Shown here: in pieces, positions 8,628-15,974 of the stretch
Layout of the letters: every line of letters starts with the position of its first letter
Position numbering within the stretch: position 1 is the first letter of the stretch
Assembly: GCA_004298675.1 (NCBI GenBank)
Contig: SCRI01000009.1
Location: forward strand, 1 to 30,156
Reading direction: 5' to 3'
Source: a bacterium
Lineage (GTDB): Bacteria > Vulcanimicrobiota > Vulcanimicrobiia > Vulcanimicrobiales > SCRA01
Length of the DNA: 30,156 nt
The notes under the pieces: model-generated
Databases searched by the model: none
What the model saw: the letters and a program-made list of their open reading frames with translations, nothing else
Told to the model about the DNA's origin: nothing
Program-made: the position numbers and the translations under genes

Positions 8628-9346
8628 TTCCGTTACGGGACGCCGGGGGACGACTCCCGATCTTCCCCTTTGCCGTCTACGGCTTGATCGCGGCGAACGT
8701 GATCGTCTTTCTGCACGAGCTTTCGCTGGCGCAGGTGTGCGGGCCGGTCTGCATGGACGGATTCATCAGCGGTTACGGAGCCGTGCCCTACAACCTCGTC
8801 CACGGTATCGCGGCTGCGGGCTCCCCGCAGCCGTTCTTTCTGACGCTCGTCACCGCGCTCTTCATCCACGCGGGCTGGCTGCATCTGTTGGGCAACATGC
8901 TCTATCTCTTCGTGTTCGGGCCGGAGGTGGAGTACCTCACGGGTTCGCTGCGCTTCATCGTGTTCTATCTCGTCGTCGGGATCATCGGCGGCTTGGTGCA
9001 GACCTGGGCGGCGCCGGGGAGCCATATCCCCACGGTGGGCGCCTCCGGCGCCATCGCCGGCGTCCTCGGCGCGTATCTACTCACCTTCCCCACGCGCTCG
9101 ATCAGCACGGTGGTTCCGATCGGCTGCTTTCCACTCTTTCTGCGCCTGCCGGCGCTCGTGGTCATCGGGTTCTGGGCCGCGCTCCAGTTCATTCATGCGG
9201 GGGCCCTCACGAGCCGGACCATGGAAGACCAGGGCGGGGTTGGGTACTTCGCGCATATCGGCGGATTCGTCGCCGGGCTCGTGCTGATCGCACTCTTCCG
9301 CGTCCGGCGGACACGCAGCGCGCGAAGGTTCCGCTATCATTACTGA
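8624..9346 (+). CDS. Rhomboid family intramembrane serine protease
   Basis: A 240-residue polytopic membrane protein. Rhomboids cleave transmembrane segments inside the bilayer with a Ser-His dyad. The nucleophile is S141 in the motif TVGASGAIAG, the catalytic His is H211 in YFAHIGGFVAG, and the oxyanion-hole segment HAGWLHLLGNMLYLFVFG (about 82-99, with N91) is intact, so it should be active. At least six hydrophobic segments are visible, and there is no GlpG-like N-terminal cytoplasmic domain. GTG start overlapping the MCE stop (GTGA). Substrates cannot be told from sequence; the operon position next to an envelope transporter is suggestive only. Confidence 0.95.
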   Translation: MIPLRDAGGRLPIFPFAVYGLIAANVIVFLHELSLAQVCGPVCMDGFISGYGAVPYNLVHGIAAAGSPQPFFLTLVTALFIHAGWLHLLGNMLYLFVFGPEVEYLTGSLRFIVFYLVVGIIGGLVQTWAAPGSHIPTVGASGAIAGVLGAYLLTFPTRSISTVVPIGCFPLFLRLPALVVIGFWAALQFIHAGALTSRTMEDQGGVGYFAHIGGFVAGLVLIALFRVRRTRSARRFRYHY

Positions 9347-9373
9347 GCGAAACGTCCCGGCGTGGATGCAACG

Positions 9374-10297
9374 ATGAGTAGACCGCGCGTGGGCCTCGTC
9401 GGGGGCGGAGCGATGGGGTCGCTCTTTGCGTGGATGCTGGCGCCCGTGGCGGACGTCAGCGTGCTCGACGTACGTCCGGCGCAGGTAGCCGCGCTCGGGC
9501 AGGGCGTGCGAGAGGAACAAGGCGAGGCGCGTACGGTGCGCGCGACACTGCACCCGCAAGATCTCTTCGCCTCCGAGATGCTCTTCGTGTTCGTGAAGGC
9601 GCAGGACACGCTGAACGCGCTGCGCCCCCTCGCGGGGAAGACCGATCCCGCGTGCGTCGTCGTCAGCCTGCAGAACGGATTAGGCAACGAGGAGGCGCTC
9701 AAGGCGACGCTGGGCGGACGCCTGGCGCTGGTGCTAGGCGTCACCACCGAAGGCTGCACGGAGCTTGCGCCGGGGTTGGTGCGGCGGGCGGGAGCCGGGA
9801 TCACGATGCTGGGGGGAGCCGGTGCCTCACCCGCCACGGTTGCGGGCGTGCGCGACATGCTCGTAGCGGCAGGCTTGTCCGCGCAGGCGGTTTACGATAT
9901 CAAGCCGCAGATCTGGGGCAAGCTGGTCGCCAATGCGGCGATCAATCCGGTCACGGCGCTGTTGGACGCCCCCAACGGCGTGCTCCTGCAGGATCCCGAC
10001 GCGCACGCGCTCGCACGCGCCATCGCGCTCGAGACGGCGGCCGTGGCAGAGGCCGCGCAGATCGGGCTGCCCTTTCACGATCCCTGCGACTACGTCGATT
10101 CCGTCGCCTCCGCCACGGCGCAAAACATCTCGTCGATGCTGGCGGACCTGCGTGCCGGACGCCACACCGAGATCGAAGCCATCAACGGTGCCGTCGTCGC
10201 GATGGCGCGGCGCCACGGCTTGAGCGTGCCCAACAACGAAGCCATGCTGCATCTCGTGCGCGCGCGCGAGCGCACCCGCGCCGGCGATCGTGGCTGA
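9374..10297 (+). CDS. panE: 2-dehydropantoate 2-reductase (ketopantoate reductase)
   Basis: A 307-residue NADPH-dependent enzyme of pantothenate synthesis that reduces ketopantoate to pantoate. The N-terminal Rossmann motif VGLVGGGAMGS is at residues 6-16, the family segment VKAQDT (catalytic Lys region) follows SEMLFVF, and the C-terminal helical domain has WGKLVANAAINPVTAL. I chose ATG 9374 because it places the Rossmann strand at the N-terminus; a GTG at 9362 in frame would add four residues, and neither has a strong Shine-Dalgarno. It overlaps panB by 8 bases, which supports the pantothenate assignment over other 6-phosphogluconate-dehydrogenase-like reductases. Confidence 0.92.
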   Translation: MSRPRVGLVGGGAMGSLFAWMLAPVADVSVLDVRPAQVAALGQGVREEQGEARTVRATLHPQDLFASEMLFVFVKAQDTLNALRPLAGKTDPACVVVSLQNGLGNEEALKATLGGRLALVLGVTTEGCTELAPGLVRRAGAGITMLGGAGASPATVAGVRDMLVAAGLSAQAVYDIKPQIWGKLVANAAINPVTALLDAPNGVLLQDPDAHALARAIALETAAVAEAAQIGLPFHDPCDYVDSVASATAQNISSMLADLRAGRHTEIEAINGAVVAMARRHGLSVPNNEAMLHLVRARERTRAGDRG

Positions 10298-11078
10298 GCG
10301 CCGCCTGACCGCCGGCGCCGTCGCGGCGCGCAAGGGCGGAGCCCCGCTGGTCATGATCACGGCCTATGACGCCCCCTTTGCGCACGCCGCCGAGGAGGCC
10401 GGCATCGACTTGCTGCTGGTGGGTGACTCGCTGGGCATGGTGGTCTTGGGTTACGAATCCACCACACCCGTGACGCTGCAGGACATGCTGCGCCACACGG
10501 CGGCGGTGATCCGGGGAACGCGGACGGCGCACGTCGTGGCCGATCTGCCGTTTCTCTCGTATCAAAGTTGCGACGAGGACGCGGTGCGTTCGGCAGGGAC
10601 GCTCGTGAAGGATGCCGGGGCGCTCTCCGTCAAGCTGGAGGGCGGCGCCGATGCCGCGCCGCGCATCTGCGCGATCGTGCGCGCCGGGATCCCGGTGATG
10701 GCGCACATCGGCTTGCTCCCGCAGACCGCGGGCCTGGGTCCAGGCTACCGCACGCGCGGCGATCGCGAGCGCCTGCTGGCCGATGCCCGCGCGGTGGAGT
10801 CCGCGGGCGCCTACGCCGTGGTGCTGGAGAAGGTGGATGGCGAGATCGCCGCTGAGGTCACCCGAGAGCTGCGCATCCCCACGATCGGCATCGGCTCGGG
10901 TGCTGCTTGCGACGGACAGGTGCTGGTGATGCACGACGTGTTGGGTCTGGTGGCCTCGCCGCCGCCGTTCGCGAAGGCTTATGCCCGGATCGGGGAAGTC
11001 GCGCGCGAGGCGCTGGCCGCGTACGCCGGGGAGGTGCGCGCCGGAGCGTTTCCACCACACGAAGCCGCGCGAAAGTAA
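10290..11078 (+). CDS. panB: 3-methyl-2-oxobutanoate hydroxymethyltransferase
   Basis: A 262-residue enzyme that transfers a hydroxymethyl group from 5,10-methylenetetrahydrofolate to 2-oxoisovalerate, giving ketopantoate, the substrate of the PanE encoded just upstream. Family motifs are all present: MITAYDAPFA, LLVGDSLGMVVLG (metal-binding Asp), ADLPFLSYQ, SVKLEGG, VMAHIGLLPQ and GIGSGAACDGQVLVMHD. Length is standard. GTG start within the end of panE (8-base overlap). panC and panD are not in this window. Confidence 0.97.
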   Translation: MAERRLTAGAVAARKGGAPLVMITAYDAPFAHAAEEAGIDLLLVGDSLGMVVLGYESTTPVTLQDMLRHTAAVIRGTRTAHVVADLPFLSYQSCDEDAVRSAGTLVKDAGALSVKLEGGADAAPRICAIVRAGIPVMAHIGLLPQTAGLGPGYRTRGDRERLLADARAVESAGAYAVVLEKVDGEIAAEVTRELRIPTIGIGSGAACDGQVLVMHDVLGLVASPPPFAKAYARIGEVAREALAAYAGEVRAGAFPPHEAARK

Positions 11079-11096
11079 CGGGAGAAGGAGAAGAGG

Positions 11097-12068
11097 ATGC
11101 ACGCGATTCGCATCGAGCAGCACGGTGGGCCGGAGGTTCTGGCGTACCGGCAGGTGCCCGTTCCGGAGCCCGCTCAGGGGCAGGTGCTCGTGCGCATCCT
11201 CGCCGCCGGCGTCAACTTCATCGATACCTATCAGCGCGAAGGCCTGTACCAGATGACGTTGCCCTTTACGCCGGGTCTGGAGGCCTGCGCGGTCGTCGAG
11301 CGCGTAGGCCCAGGCGTGAGCGGCCTCAAGCCCGGAGACCGCGTGGCCTATGCCTCCGGCCGCGGCAGTTACGCCGAGTACAACGTCGTCGACGCGGCGA
11401 TCCTCGTGCCCGTGCCCGCCGGAGTCGACGATCGCGCCGCGGCGGCCGTGCTGCTGCAGGGGATGACCGCCCACTACTTGGTACACTCGACGTTCCCGTT
11501 GCAGCGCGGGCAGACCGCGCTCATCCACGCCGCCGCAGGCGGCACGGGCCTCCTATTGACGCAGTTAGCCAAGCGCTGCGGCGCGCGCGTGATCGCGACG
11601 GTGGGCACCGATGAAAAAGCGCAACTCGCGCGCCAGGCCGGCGCCGACGACGTCATCATTTATACCCGCGAAGAGGTGGCGCCGGCCGTGCGCAAGCTGA
11701 CCGATGGCGAGGGCGTGCACGTCGCCTACGACTCGGTGGGAAAGAGCACCTGGGAGGCTAGCCTCTCCTCGCTGCGCCGGCGCGGCATGCTGGTGACGTT
11801 CGGCAACGCCAGTGGACCCGTTCAACCGTTTGCGCCGCTAGAGTTGATGAAGCACGGCTCGCTCTACGTGACCCGGCCCACGCTGTTCGACTACACGGCA
11901 ACGCGCGCGGAGCTGCTCGAGCGCGCGGGCGCCGTGCTCGGGTGGGTAGCCGCCGGCGAGCTCGCCGTTCGCATTGGAGGGACCTATCCCATGGAGCGCG
12001 CGGCGGACGCCCAGCGCGATCTGACCGGGCGCAAGACGACTGGAAAGCTGCTGCTGCTGCCGGGGTGA
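11097..12068 (+). CDS. qor: Quinone oxidoreductase, zinc-independent MDR family
   Basis: A 323-residue NADPH-dependent oxidoreductase of the medium-chain dehydrogenase/reductase superfamily. The N-terminal GroES-like domain starts with HAIRIEQHGGPEVL and contains VNFIDTYQREGLY, the quinone-oxidoreductase hallmark. The nucleotide-binding domain has LIHAAAGGTGLLLTQLAK (AAGGVG type). The zinc-ligand Cys set of alcohol dehydrogenases is lacking, as expected for QOR. The C-terminus TGRKTTGKLLLLPG is typical. A good Shine-Dalgarno (GGAGAAGGAGAAGAGG, 11081-11096) precedes the ATG. It probably reduces quinones or other enones; the physiological substrate is unknown. The TDT transporter gene overlaps its stop. 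Confidence 0.93.
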   Translation: MHAIRIEQHGGPEVLAYRQVPVPEPAQGQVLVRILAAGVNFIDTYQREGLYQMTLPFTPGLEACAVVERVGPGVSGLKPGDRVAYASGRGSYAEYNVVDAAILVPVPAGVDDRAAAAVLLQGMTAHYLVHSTFPLQRGQTALIHAAAGGTGLLLTQLAKRCGARVIATVGTDEKAQLARQAGADDVIIYTREEVAPAVRKLTDGEGVHVAYDSVGKSTWEASLSSLRRRGMLVTFGNASGPVQPFAPLELMKHGSLYVTRPTLFDYTATRAELLERAGAVLGWVAAGELAVRIGGTYPMERAADAQRDLTGRKTTGKLLLLPG

Positions 12069-13135
12069 GCGTTGTGGAGGAACGTGCCAAGGCGCAGAGG
12101 ATGCTGTTGAACAGGCGGCTGGACGGGTTACGCAATCTGTATCCCGGGTATTTCGCCTTGGTGATGGCGACCGGCATCGTCGCGCGCGCCTGCGATCTGC
12201 TGCACGTTACCTTACTTGCCAACGCGCTCTTCGCGGTGAACGTGGTCGCCTTTCCGGTGCTCGTGGCCGCGACGGTGGCGCGTGCCGTGCTCTACCCTGC
12301 CGCCTTCTGGAGCGACCTCATCGATCCCAAGCGGGTCTTCGCGTTCTTCACGATCGTCGCGGCGGCGGACGTGCTGGGCATTCAGTGCGTCGTGCACGGG
12401 CAGCCGGCAGTCGCGTGGACGCTGTGGAGTCTCGCGCTCGTGGTGTGGGTGCTCTTGAGTTACCTCAGCTTTTTCGTGCTGACGCTGCGCAACGAACAGG
12501 GCGGGGCGGATGTCGTCCGCGGTGGCTGGCTCGTCGCGATCGTCGGCGCCGAATCGCTGGTCCTGTTGCTGTTGAAATTTCCGGCCGGCGCGCTGGGTAA
12601 CGCGCAATATCTGATAGCCGTGATGTTTTGGGGCGTCGGCGCGGTGATGTACGCGATCTACGTGACGATCTTCAGTTTCCGGCTGTACTACGCGCGCGTC
12701 ACGAGCGAGGATCTCTCGCCGTTATTTTGGGTGATCATGGGCGCTGCGGCGATCAGCGTGAACGCCGGGGTCGCCTTGGTGCTCGATGCACCCGCGACCC
12801 CGTTCGCGGTAGCGATGCGTTCCTTCGTCAGCGGATCGACGAGCGTGTTTTGGGGCTGGGCCACCTGGTGGATCCCGTTCCTGGTCATCCTCGGGGTCTG
12901 GAAGTACGTCGTCAAACGGGATCGCCTCATCTACGACCCCGCGATGTGGAACGTCGTCTTTCCGCTGGGGATGTATACCGTGGCGACGTACCACTTTCAC
13001 CGGATGGTCGATGTTGCGCAACTCGAGATCATCCCAAAAGTTATGATCTGGGCCGCCGTCATCGCTTGGACCGCGGGAGCGGCGGGTCTACTGGCGAGCT
13101 TCGTGTCGTCGCTCGCGCAGACCAGCGCGGAGTAA
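12065..13135 (+). CDS. TDT/SLAC1-family membrane transporter (tellurite-resistance/dicarboxylate transporter type)
   Basis: About 356 residues with roughly ten hydrophobic segments, beginning with YPGYFALVMATGIVARACDLL, which matches the first helix of the TehA/SLAC1/Mae1 family (anion channels, dicarboxylate and sulfite exporters). I place the start at GTG 12065, overlapping the qor stop as GTGA; GTG 12074 or ATG 12101 are alternatives, and the longer in-frame extension upstream is a shadow of qor. Substrate cannot be assigned: the family covers malate, sulfite and anion channels, and the tellurite label is historical. Last gene of the plus-strand run; it converges on the VOC gene 32 bases downstream. 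Confidence 0.85.
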   Translation: MSVVEERAKAQRMLLNRRLDGLRNLYPGYFALVMATGIVARACDLLHVTLLANALFAVNVVAFPVLVAATVARAVLYPAAFWSDLIDPKRVFAFFTIVAAADVLGIQCVVHGQPAVAWTLWSLALVVWVLLSYLSFFVLTLRNEQGGADVVRGGWLVAIVGAESLVLLLLKFPAGALGNAQYLIAVMFWGVGAVMYAIYVTIFSFRLYYARVTSEDLSPLFWVIMGAAAISVNAGVALVLDAPATPFAVAMRSFVSGSTSVFWGWATWWIPFLVILGVWKYVVKRDRLIYDPAMWNVVFPLGMYTVATYHFHRMVDVAQLEIIPKVMIWAAVIAWTAGAAGLLASFVSSLAQTSAE

Positions 13136-13167
13136 GACTCCGCCGCGGCGGTGCCCGCGCGCCACGA

Positions 13168-13536
13168 TCAGGTCTTGGATTGGTGCAGCATGAACTGGTT
13201 GCCCTCGGTGTCTCGACAGAAGGCCATCATGCAGCCTGGACTGTCGTAGATCTCACCTTCGATCTCGACGCCGCGGTCGCGGAAATGCGGCACCGCGGCT
13301 TGGATATCCGGCACCGAGAACATGACCCAACCGCTCGCGTGGAACGCCTCCTCGGTGGGCTTCCAGAGCCCGAACGCGGAGCCGTCGGGCAGCTCGAATT
13401 CGGCGCCCTGATCGAATTGCGCGGTGAGTTTGAGGTTCATGACGTCGCGCCAGAAGGACGTGGCGCGTTCGACGTCTTCCACCGGGTAGTACGTGGCGGC
13501 GATGCCGCTGATGGACGTGGTTGTCGTTGTAGCCAT
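13168..13536 (-). CDS. VOC (glyoxalase/bleomycin-resistance/dioxygenase superfamily) protein
   Basis: A 122-residue single-domain protein: two beta-alpha-beta-beta-beta modules, with YYPVEDVERATSFWRDVMNLKL opening the first and FSVPDIQAAVPHFRDRGVEI opening the second, ending in the typical DTEGNQFMLHQ (metal-ligand Glu region). VOC proteins include lyases, epimerases and resistance proteins, so the reaction is not predictable. Start ATG 13536 is preferred over GTG 13542. A TATACG element (13543-13548) stands only 6 bases ahead of that ATG on the minus strand. The upstream region is filled by a tandem hairpin repeat shared with the divergent Lrp-like gene. Confidence 0.85.
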   Translation of the reverse strand: MATTTTTSISGIAATYYPVEDVERATSFWRDVMNLKLTAQFDQGAEFELPDGSAFGLWKPTEEAFHASGWVMFSVPDIQAAVPHFRDRGVEIEGEIYDSPGCMMAFCRDTEGNQFMLHQSKT

Positions 13537-13553
13537 GCGCACCGTATACCCCC

Positions 13554-13685
13554 GCTCGACTGCGTCGAGCGGGGTCCCCGAAACTTGAAAGGTTCCGGAC
13601 CACCCGGTCCGGGTTGCACATAGCTCGACTGCGTCGAGCGGGGTCCCCGAAACTTGAAAGGTTCCGGACCACCCGGTCCGGGTTG
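13554..13685. repeat. Tandem 63-bp hairpin-rich repeat, two copies
   Basis: Two copies, 13554-13616 and 13623-13685, identical by eye, separated by 6 bases (period 69). Each holds three inverted repeats: GCTCGAC-TGC-GTCGAGC (7-bp stem; in copy 1 extended to 11 bp by flanking C and G runs, 13550-13574), GGGG-T-CCCC, and CCGGACC-ACCC-GGTCCGG (7-bp stem, 13595-13612 in copy 1). The block lies between the divergent starts of the VOC and Lrp-like genes. It looks like a REP/MITE-type extragenic element; I cannot tell whether it recurs elsewhere in the genome. Confidence 0.9.
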
Positions 13686-13691
13686 AGCCCC

Positions 13692-13713
13692 ACCACCCGG
13701 TCCCGAGCGGGGT
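13692..13713. repeat. Rearranged fragment of the same repeat
   Basis: ACCACCCGGTCC (13692-13703) matches the third inverted repeat of the unit, and is followed directly by CGAGCGGGGT (13704-13713), which matches the first inverted repeat. The two pieces are in a different order from the full copies, consistent with a third copy that lost its middle by recombination. Confidence 0.65.
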
Positions 13714-13724
13714 ATCTGGCTTTT

Positions 13725-13952
13725 ATGAAAGCCTATATCCTCATCCATGCGCGCACGGGCAAGACCGGCGGCCTGGCGGCCAGGGTACGCGACGTCCGCG
13801 GCATCACCGCGGCCGACGCCGTGACCGGCGATTACGACGTGATCGCAGCATGCGAGGTGGCGGACGTCAAAGCCTTAGGCGACCTCATCCTCGACGGACT
13901 GCATCACGTGGAGGGCGTGGAGAAGACCTCCACCTGTATCGTCGTCGGGTAG
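13725..13952 (+). CDS. Stand-alone Lrp/AsnC ligand-binding (RAM) domain protein
   Basis: A 75-residue protein equal to the C-terminal effector domain of Lrp/AsnC regulators without the helix-turn-helix: MKAYILIHARTGK, then AADAVTGDYDVIAACEV, then VEGVEKTSTCIVV, the usual beta-alpha-beta-beta-alpha-beta order. Such proteins form ring-like oligomers and are thought to bind amino acids or partner regulators. ATG 13725 was chosen because the conserved fold begins there; the open frame upstream runs only through the hairpin repeat. TATCTG (13713-13718) sits 6 bases before the ATG, with no Shine-Dalgarno. It ends one base short of the convergent recombinase gene. Confidence 0.85.
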   Translation: MKAYILIHARTGKTGGLAARVRDVRGITAADAVTGDYDVIAACEVADVKALGDLILDGLHHVEGVEKTSTCIVVG

Positions 13953-13953
13953 G

Positions 13954-14856
13954 CTAGCGATCCTGCCGGTCGCGCGGATGCGCCTCCTCGTACGTCTTGC
14001 GCATGTGCTCGAGCGAGACGTTCGTGTAGATCTGCGTGGTCGCGAGGCTTTCGTGACCGAGCAGCTCCTTGATCGTCATCAGGTCGGCTCCGTGCTCCAG
14101 CAGATGGGTAGCGAAGGAATGCCGTAGAACGTGCGGCGTGGCGTGCTTGGCTAGGCCCGAGAGGCGCACGAAGAGCCGGAAGATCTGGCCGGCGTAGTCG
14201 CCGTTGAGCCGCCGGCCCGTCCGCCCCACGAAGAAGGCCGGATCGGCGCTGCGCGGCCGCAGGCCCAGGTACTGGGCCATCGCGTCGGCAGCGGCATGGT
14301 TGAAGAAGACCACCCGCTGCTTGTTGCCCTTGCCCAGCACGCGCATCCGCCGGCGCTCCAGGTCGACGTCGTCGAGGTTCAGCCCCACCAACTCCGCGCG
14401 CCGGATGCCGCTGGCGTAGAGCAGCTCCAGAATGGCGCGATCCCGCAGCCGCGTGAAGTCGCTGCGCCCGGCGATGCGGGTGGCAAGCAGCTGCTCCACC
14501 TCACCCTCGTTCAGAACGTTGGGTAAGCGCTTTTCAGCTTTGGGCGGCCGGATCTCGGCGCTGGGATTGTCGGCGCGTTTACCCTCACGCCGCTGCCAGG
14601 CAAAAAAGGCGCGCAGCGCGGCGATCTTGCGCCGCACCGAAGCCACCGTAAAGCGGCGCTCGCCCATCAGGTACATCACGTAGCGGCGCAGGTCCGAGGC
14701 GCTGGCTTGCCACAGCGGCGTGCCGCCCAGCCACTGCCGGAACGCGTCCACGTCACGGCCGTACTCACTGGCGGTGCGCTCGCTCTGGCCGCGCTCCAGC
14801 CGGATCGACGCTTGGAAATCGGCCACCTCGCCGGCGGACGATCGGTAGAGACTCAC
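13954..14856 (-). CDS. xerD: Tyrosine recombinase, XerC/XerD type
   Basis: A 300-residue site-specific recombinase, the standard Xer length. The N-terminal SAM-like core-binding domain is at about 10-95, the catalytic domain at about 115-295. The full catalytic set is visible: R152 (ASGIRRAEL), K176 (LGKGNKQR), H242 and R245 (HVLRHSFATHLLE), H268 (LLGHES) and the nucleophile Y277 (IYTNVS). Xer recombinases resolve chromosome dimers at dif. XerC and XerD cannot be separated from sequence alone. GTG start supported by GGAAGGAG about 6 bases upstream. No attachment site, integron attC or phage gene is nearby, so it is likely the housekeeping enzyme. The MarR gene lies 66 bases upstream on the same strand. 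Confidence 0.93.
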   Translation of the reverse strand: MSLYRSSAGEVADFQASIRLERGQSERTASEYGRDVDAFRQWLGGTPLWQASASDLRRYVMYLMGERRFTVASVRRKIAALRAFFAWQRREGKRADNPSAEIRPPKAEKRLPNVLNEGEVEQLLATRIAGRSDFTRLRDRAILELLYASGIRRAELVGLNLDDVDLERRRMRVLGKGNKQRVVFFNHAAADAMAQYLGLRPRSADPAFFVGRTGRRLNGDYAGQIFRLFVRLSGLAKHATPHVLRHSFATHLLEHGADLMTIKELLGHESLATTQIYTNVSLEHMRKTYEEAHPRDRQDR

Positions 14857-14922
14857 GCCCGGCTCCTTCCGTGCTCCACGTATACTCGCATAATGGATGT
14901 TTGACGAGATTACGTCTAGTTC

Positions 14923-15372
14923 CTAGCACCCCGGCCTTGACTCCTCCAGTGCCGCCACCAAGGCCGTGAGGTCTCCCGCCAAGCGCTCGCGGCGTTCCGG
15001 ATCCAGGTGCTCGAGTGCGTGGCTGACCACCCGATCGGCGACCCCCGGCAGCACCTCACGCAGGCGCGCGCCCTTGGGCGTGAGGCCGATCAAGCAGCGG
15101 CGGTGATCCGCCGGATCGTCGCGACGTTTGATGAGTCCTGCTTGTTCCATACGCCCCAGCATGCGGCTCATCGGTGGCCCCTCGACGTGCGCACTGCGTG
15201 CCAGCTCCGCGGGCGTCCGTTCCGCGCCCTCCCAGAGCGCCTCCAGCACCGGCCACTGGGCCGCGGAGCTGCCAAGGACCGCGAGCGCTCGGTCGACGGC
15301 CCGGCTCAGGCGCCGCTCCGCCAGGCCCAAAAGGCGGGCTACCTCGGCGCCGCCGTCCACAGGTCTCTCCAC
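14923..15372 (-). CDS. MarR-family winged-helix transcriptional regulator
   Basis: A 149-residue protein with the MarR fold: an N-terminal dimerisation helix, the recognition region RTPAELARSAHVEGPPMSRM, then LGRMEQAGLIKRRDDPADHRRCLIGLTPKG (wing), and C-terminal helices. MarR proteins bind palindromic operators and release on binding phenolic ligands or on oxidation. No paired target gene is obvious; the downstream xerD and the upstream unknown gene are the nearest candidates. GTG start at 15372; another GTG at 15360, preceded by GGAGAG, is an alternative four codons in. Confidence 0.88.
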   Translation of the reverse strand: MERPVDGGAEVARLLGLAERRLSRAVDRALAVLGSSAAQWPVLEALWEGAERTPAELARSAHVEGPPMSRMLGRMEQAGLIKRRDDPADHRRCLIGLTPKGARLREVLPGVADRVVSHALEHLDPERRERLAGDLTALVAALEESRPGC

Positions 15373-15386
15373 AAGCCGCTCAATGG

Positions 15387-15412
15387 AGACGGCCGCTCGC
15401 TGGCGGCCGTCT
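15387..15412 (-). terminator. Perfect 10-bp hairpin between the unknown gene and marR
   Basis: AGACGGCCGC (15387-15396) and GCGGCCGTCT (15403-15412) flank a 6-base loop. It lies in the 76-base gap between the minus-strand 150-aa gene and the MarR gene; a second short hairpin GCCGGC-TGCG-GCCGGC follows at 15428-15443. No T-tract, so it may be a terminator, an RNA-stability element or a regulator site. Confidence 0.35.
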
Positions 15413-15448
15413 TGCGTGCGTTGGAGGCCGGCTGCGGCCGGCTTCGGG

Positions 15449-15901
15449 CTAGCTTACGTAGGAGACGCTGACGGGGACGCCTGCGGCCTCCGCCTTCTGC
15501 AGGCAGACCAGCACGGCGTCGATCTCGCTCTCCACGGCGATGAGGTCGCCCGCGCTGATGCCCACGGGCCCAGCATGGAGCCATAGGATCGTGCGTGCGG
15601 TCTCCAGGGCCTCGCGCAGCCGGCGCGGCGTCGTCTCCAATACGGGCCAGTCGCTCTGGGCCACCGGCCGGACGACGCGCCAGCCCTCGCCGCTGGCCTC
15701 TTCTTCGTCCAGCAGCGCGTGCGGAACGGCTGCCAGCATCGCGAGCGAGCGGCGTTCGGCCGCTCCCAAGGGCAGTTCAGCCTCGTCTAGGTGGAGGACG
15801 AAATCGACGAAGGCCGCCTGCTCGACGATGTATCCGCCAGCTCGCGAGCCGACGGTCACGGAGGCGGGCCCTCGCATGAATTCCCGCACGTCGTATCCCA
15901 T
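15449..15901 (-). CDS. Hypothetical protein of 150 residues
   Basis: I do not recognise this protein. It is acidic and soluble, with no signal peptide or membrane segment. Residues about 25-75 (VEQAAFVDFVLHLDEAELPL onward) and 95-125 look helical; the last third, GISAGDLIAVESEIDAVLVC ending VPVSVSYVS, looks like an alpha/beta segment. It diverges from the nicotinamidase gene. ATG 15901 has no clear Shine-Dalgarno; Met10 at 15874 is an alternative start. Codon use matches the neighbours and the frame is open over its whole length, so it is probably expressed, but its function is unknown. Confidence 0.55.
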   Translation of the reverse strand: MGYDVREFMRGPASVTVGSRAGGYIVEQAAFVDFVLHLDEAELPLGAAERRSLAMLAAVPHALLDEEEASGEGWRVVRPVAQSDWPVLETTPRRLREALETARTILWLHAGPVGISAGDLIAVESEIDAVLVCLQKAEAAGVPVSVSYVS

Positions 15902-15974
15902 CTAAGCGCAAGTGTTGGACGCCGCCGCACGTTGGCCCTTGGGAGTTGCCGGCGCGGCGGCGAATCGCAACATC

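Noticed and set aside
10182-11528. Minus-strand open frame of about 450 codons opposite panE, panB and qor
   Set aside because: Spans three well-identified genes on the other strand; composition typical of antisense frames in GC-rich DNA.
13136-13167. CCGCCGCGGCGG palindrome between the TDT and VOC genes as a terminator
   Set aside because: A perfect palindrome with no loop and no T-tract; a common sequence in DNA of this composition.
13554-13685. CRISPR-like reading of the tandem repeat
   Set aside because: Only two full copies, a 6-base interval instead of a spacer, no cas genes and internal multiple hairpins.
13253-13696. Minus-strand open frame with a duplicated peptide through the hairpin repeat
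   Set aside because: The duplicated peptide is only the translated DNA repeat, and the frame runs antiparallel out of frame with the well-supported VOC gene.
13954-14856. XerC/D gene as a sign of an integrated mobile element
   Set aside because: No attachment-site duplication, phage, conjugation or transposase genes nearby; length and motifs fit the housekeeping chromosome-dimer resolvase.
14900-14930. Plus-strand TTGACG-17-TAGCAC promoter-like pair
   Set aside because: No plus-strand gene follows; the MarR gene is on the other strand, and the -10 match is poor.
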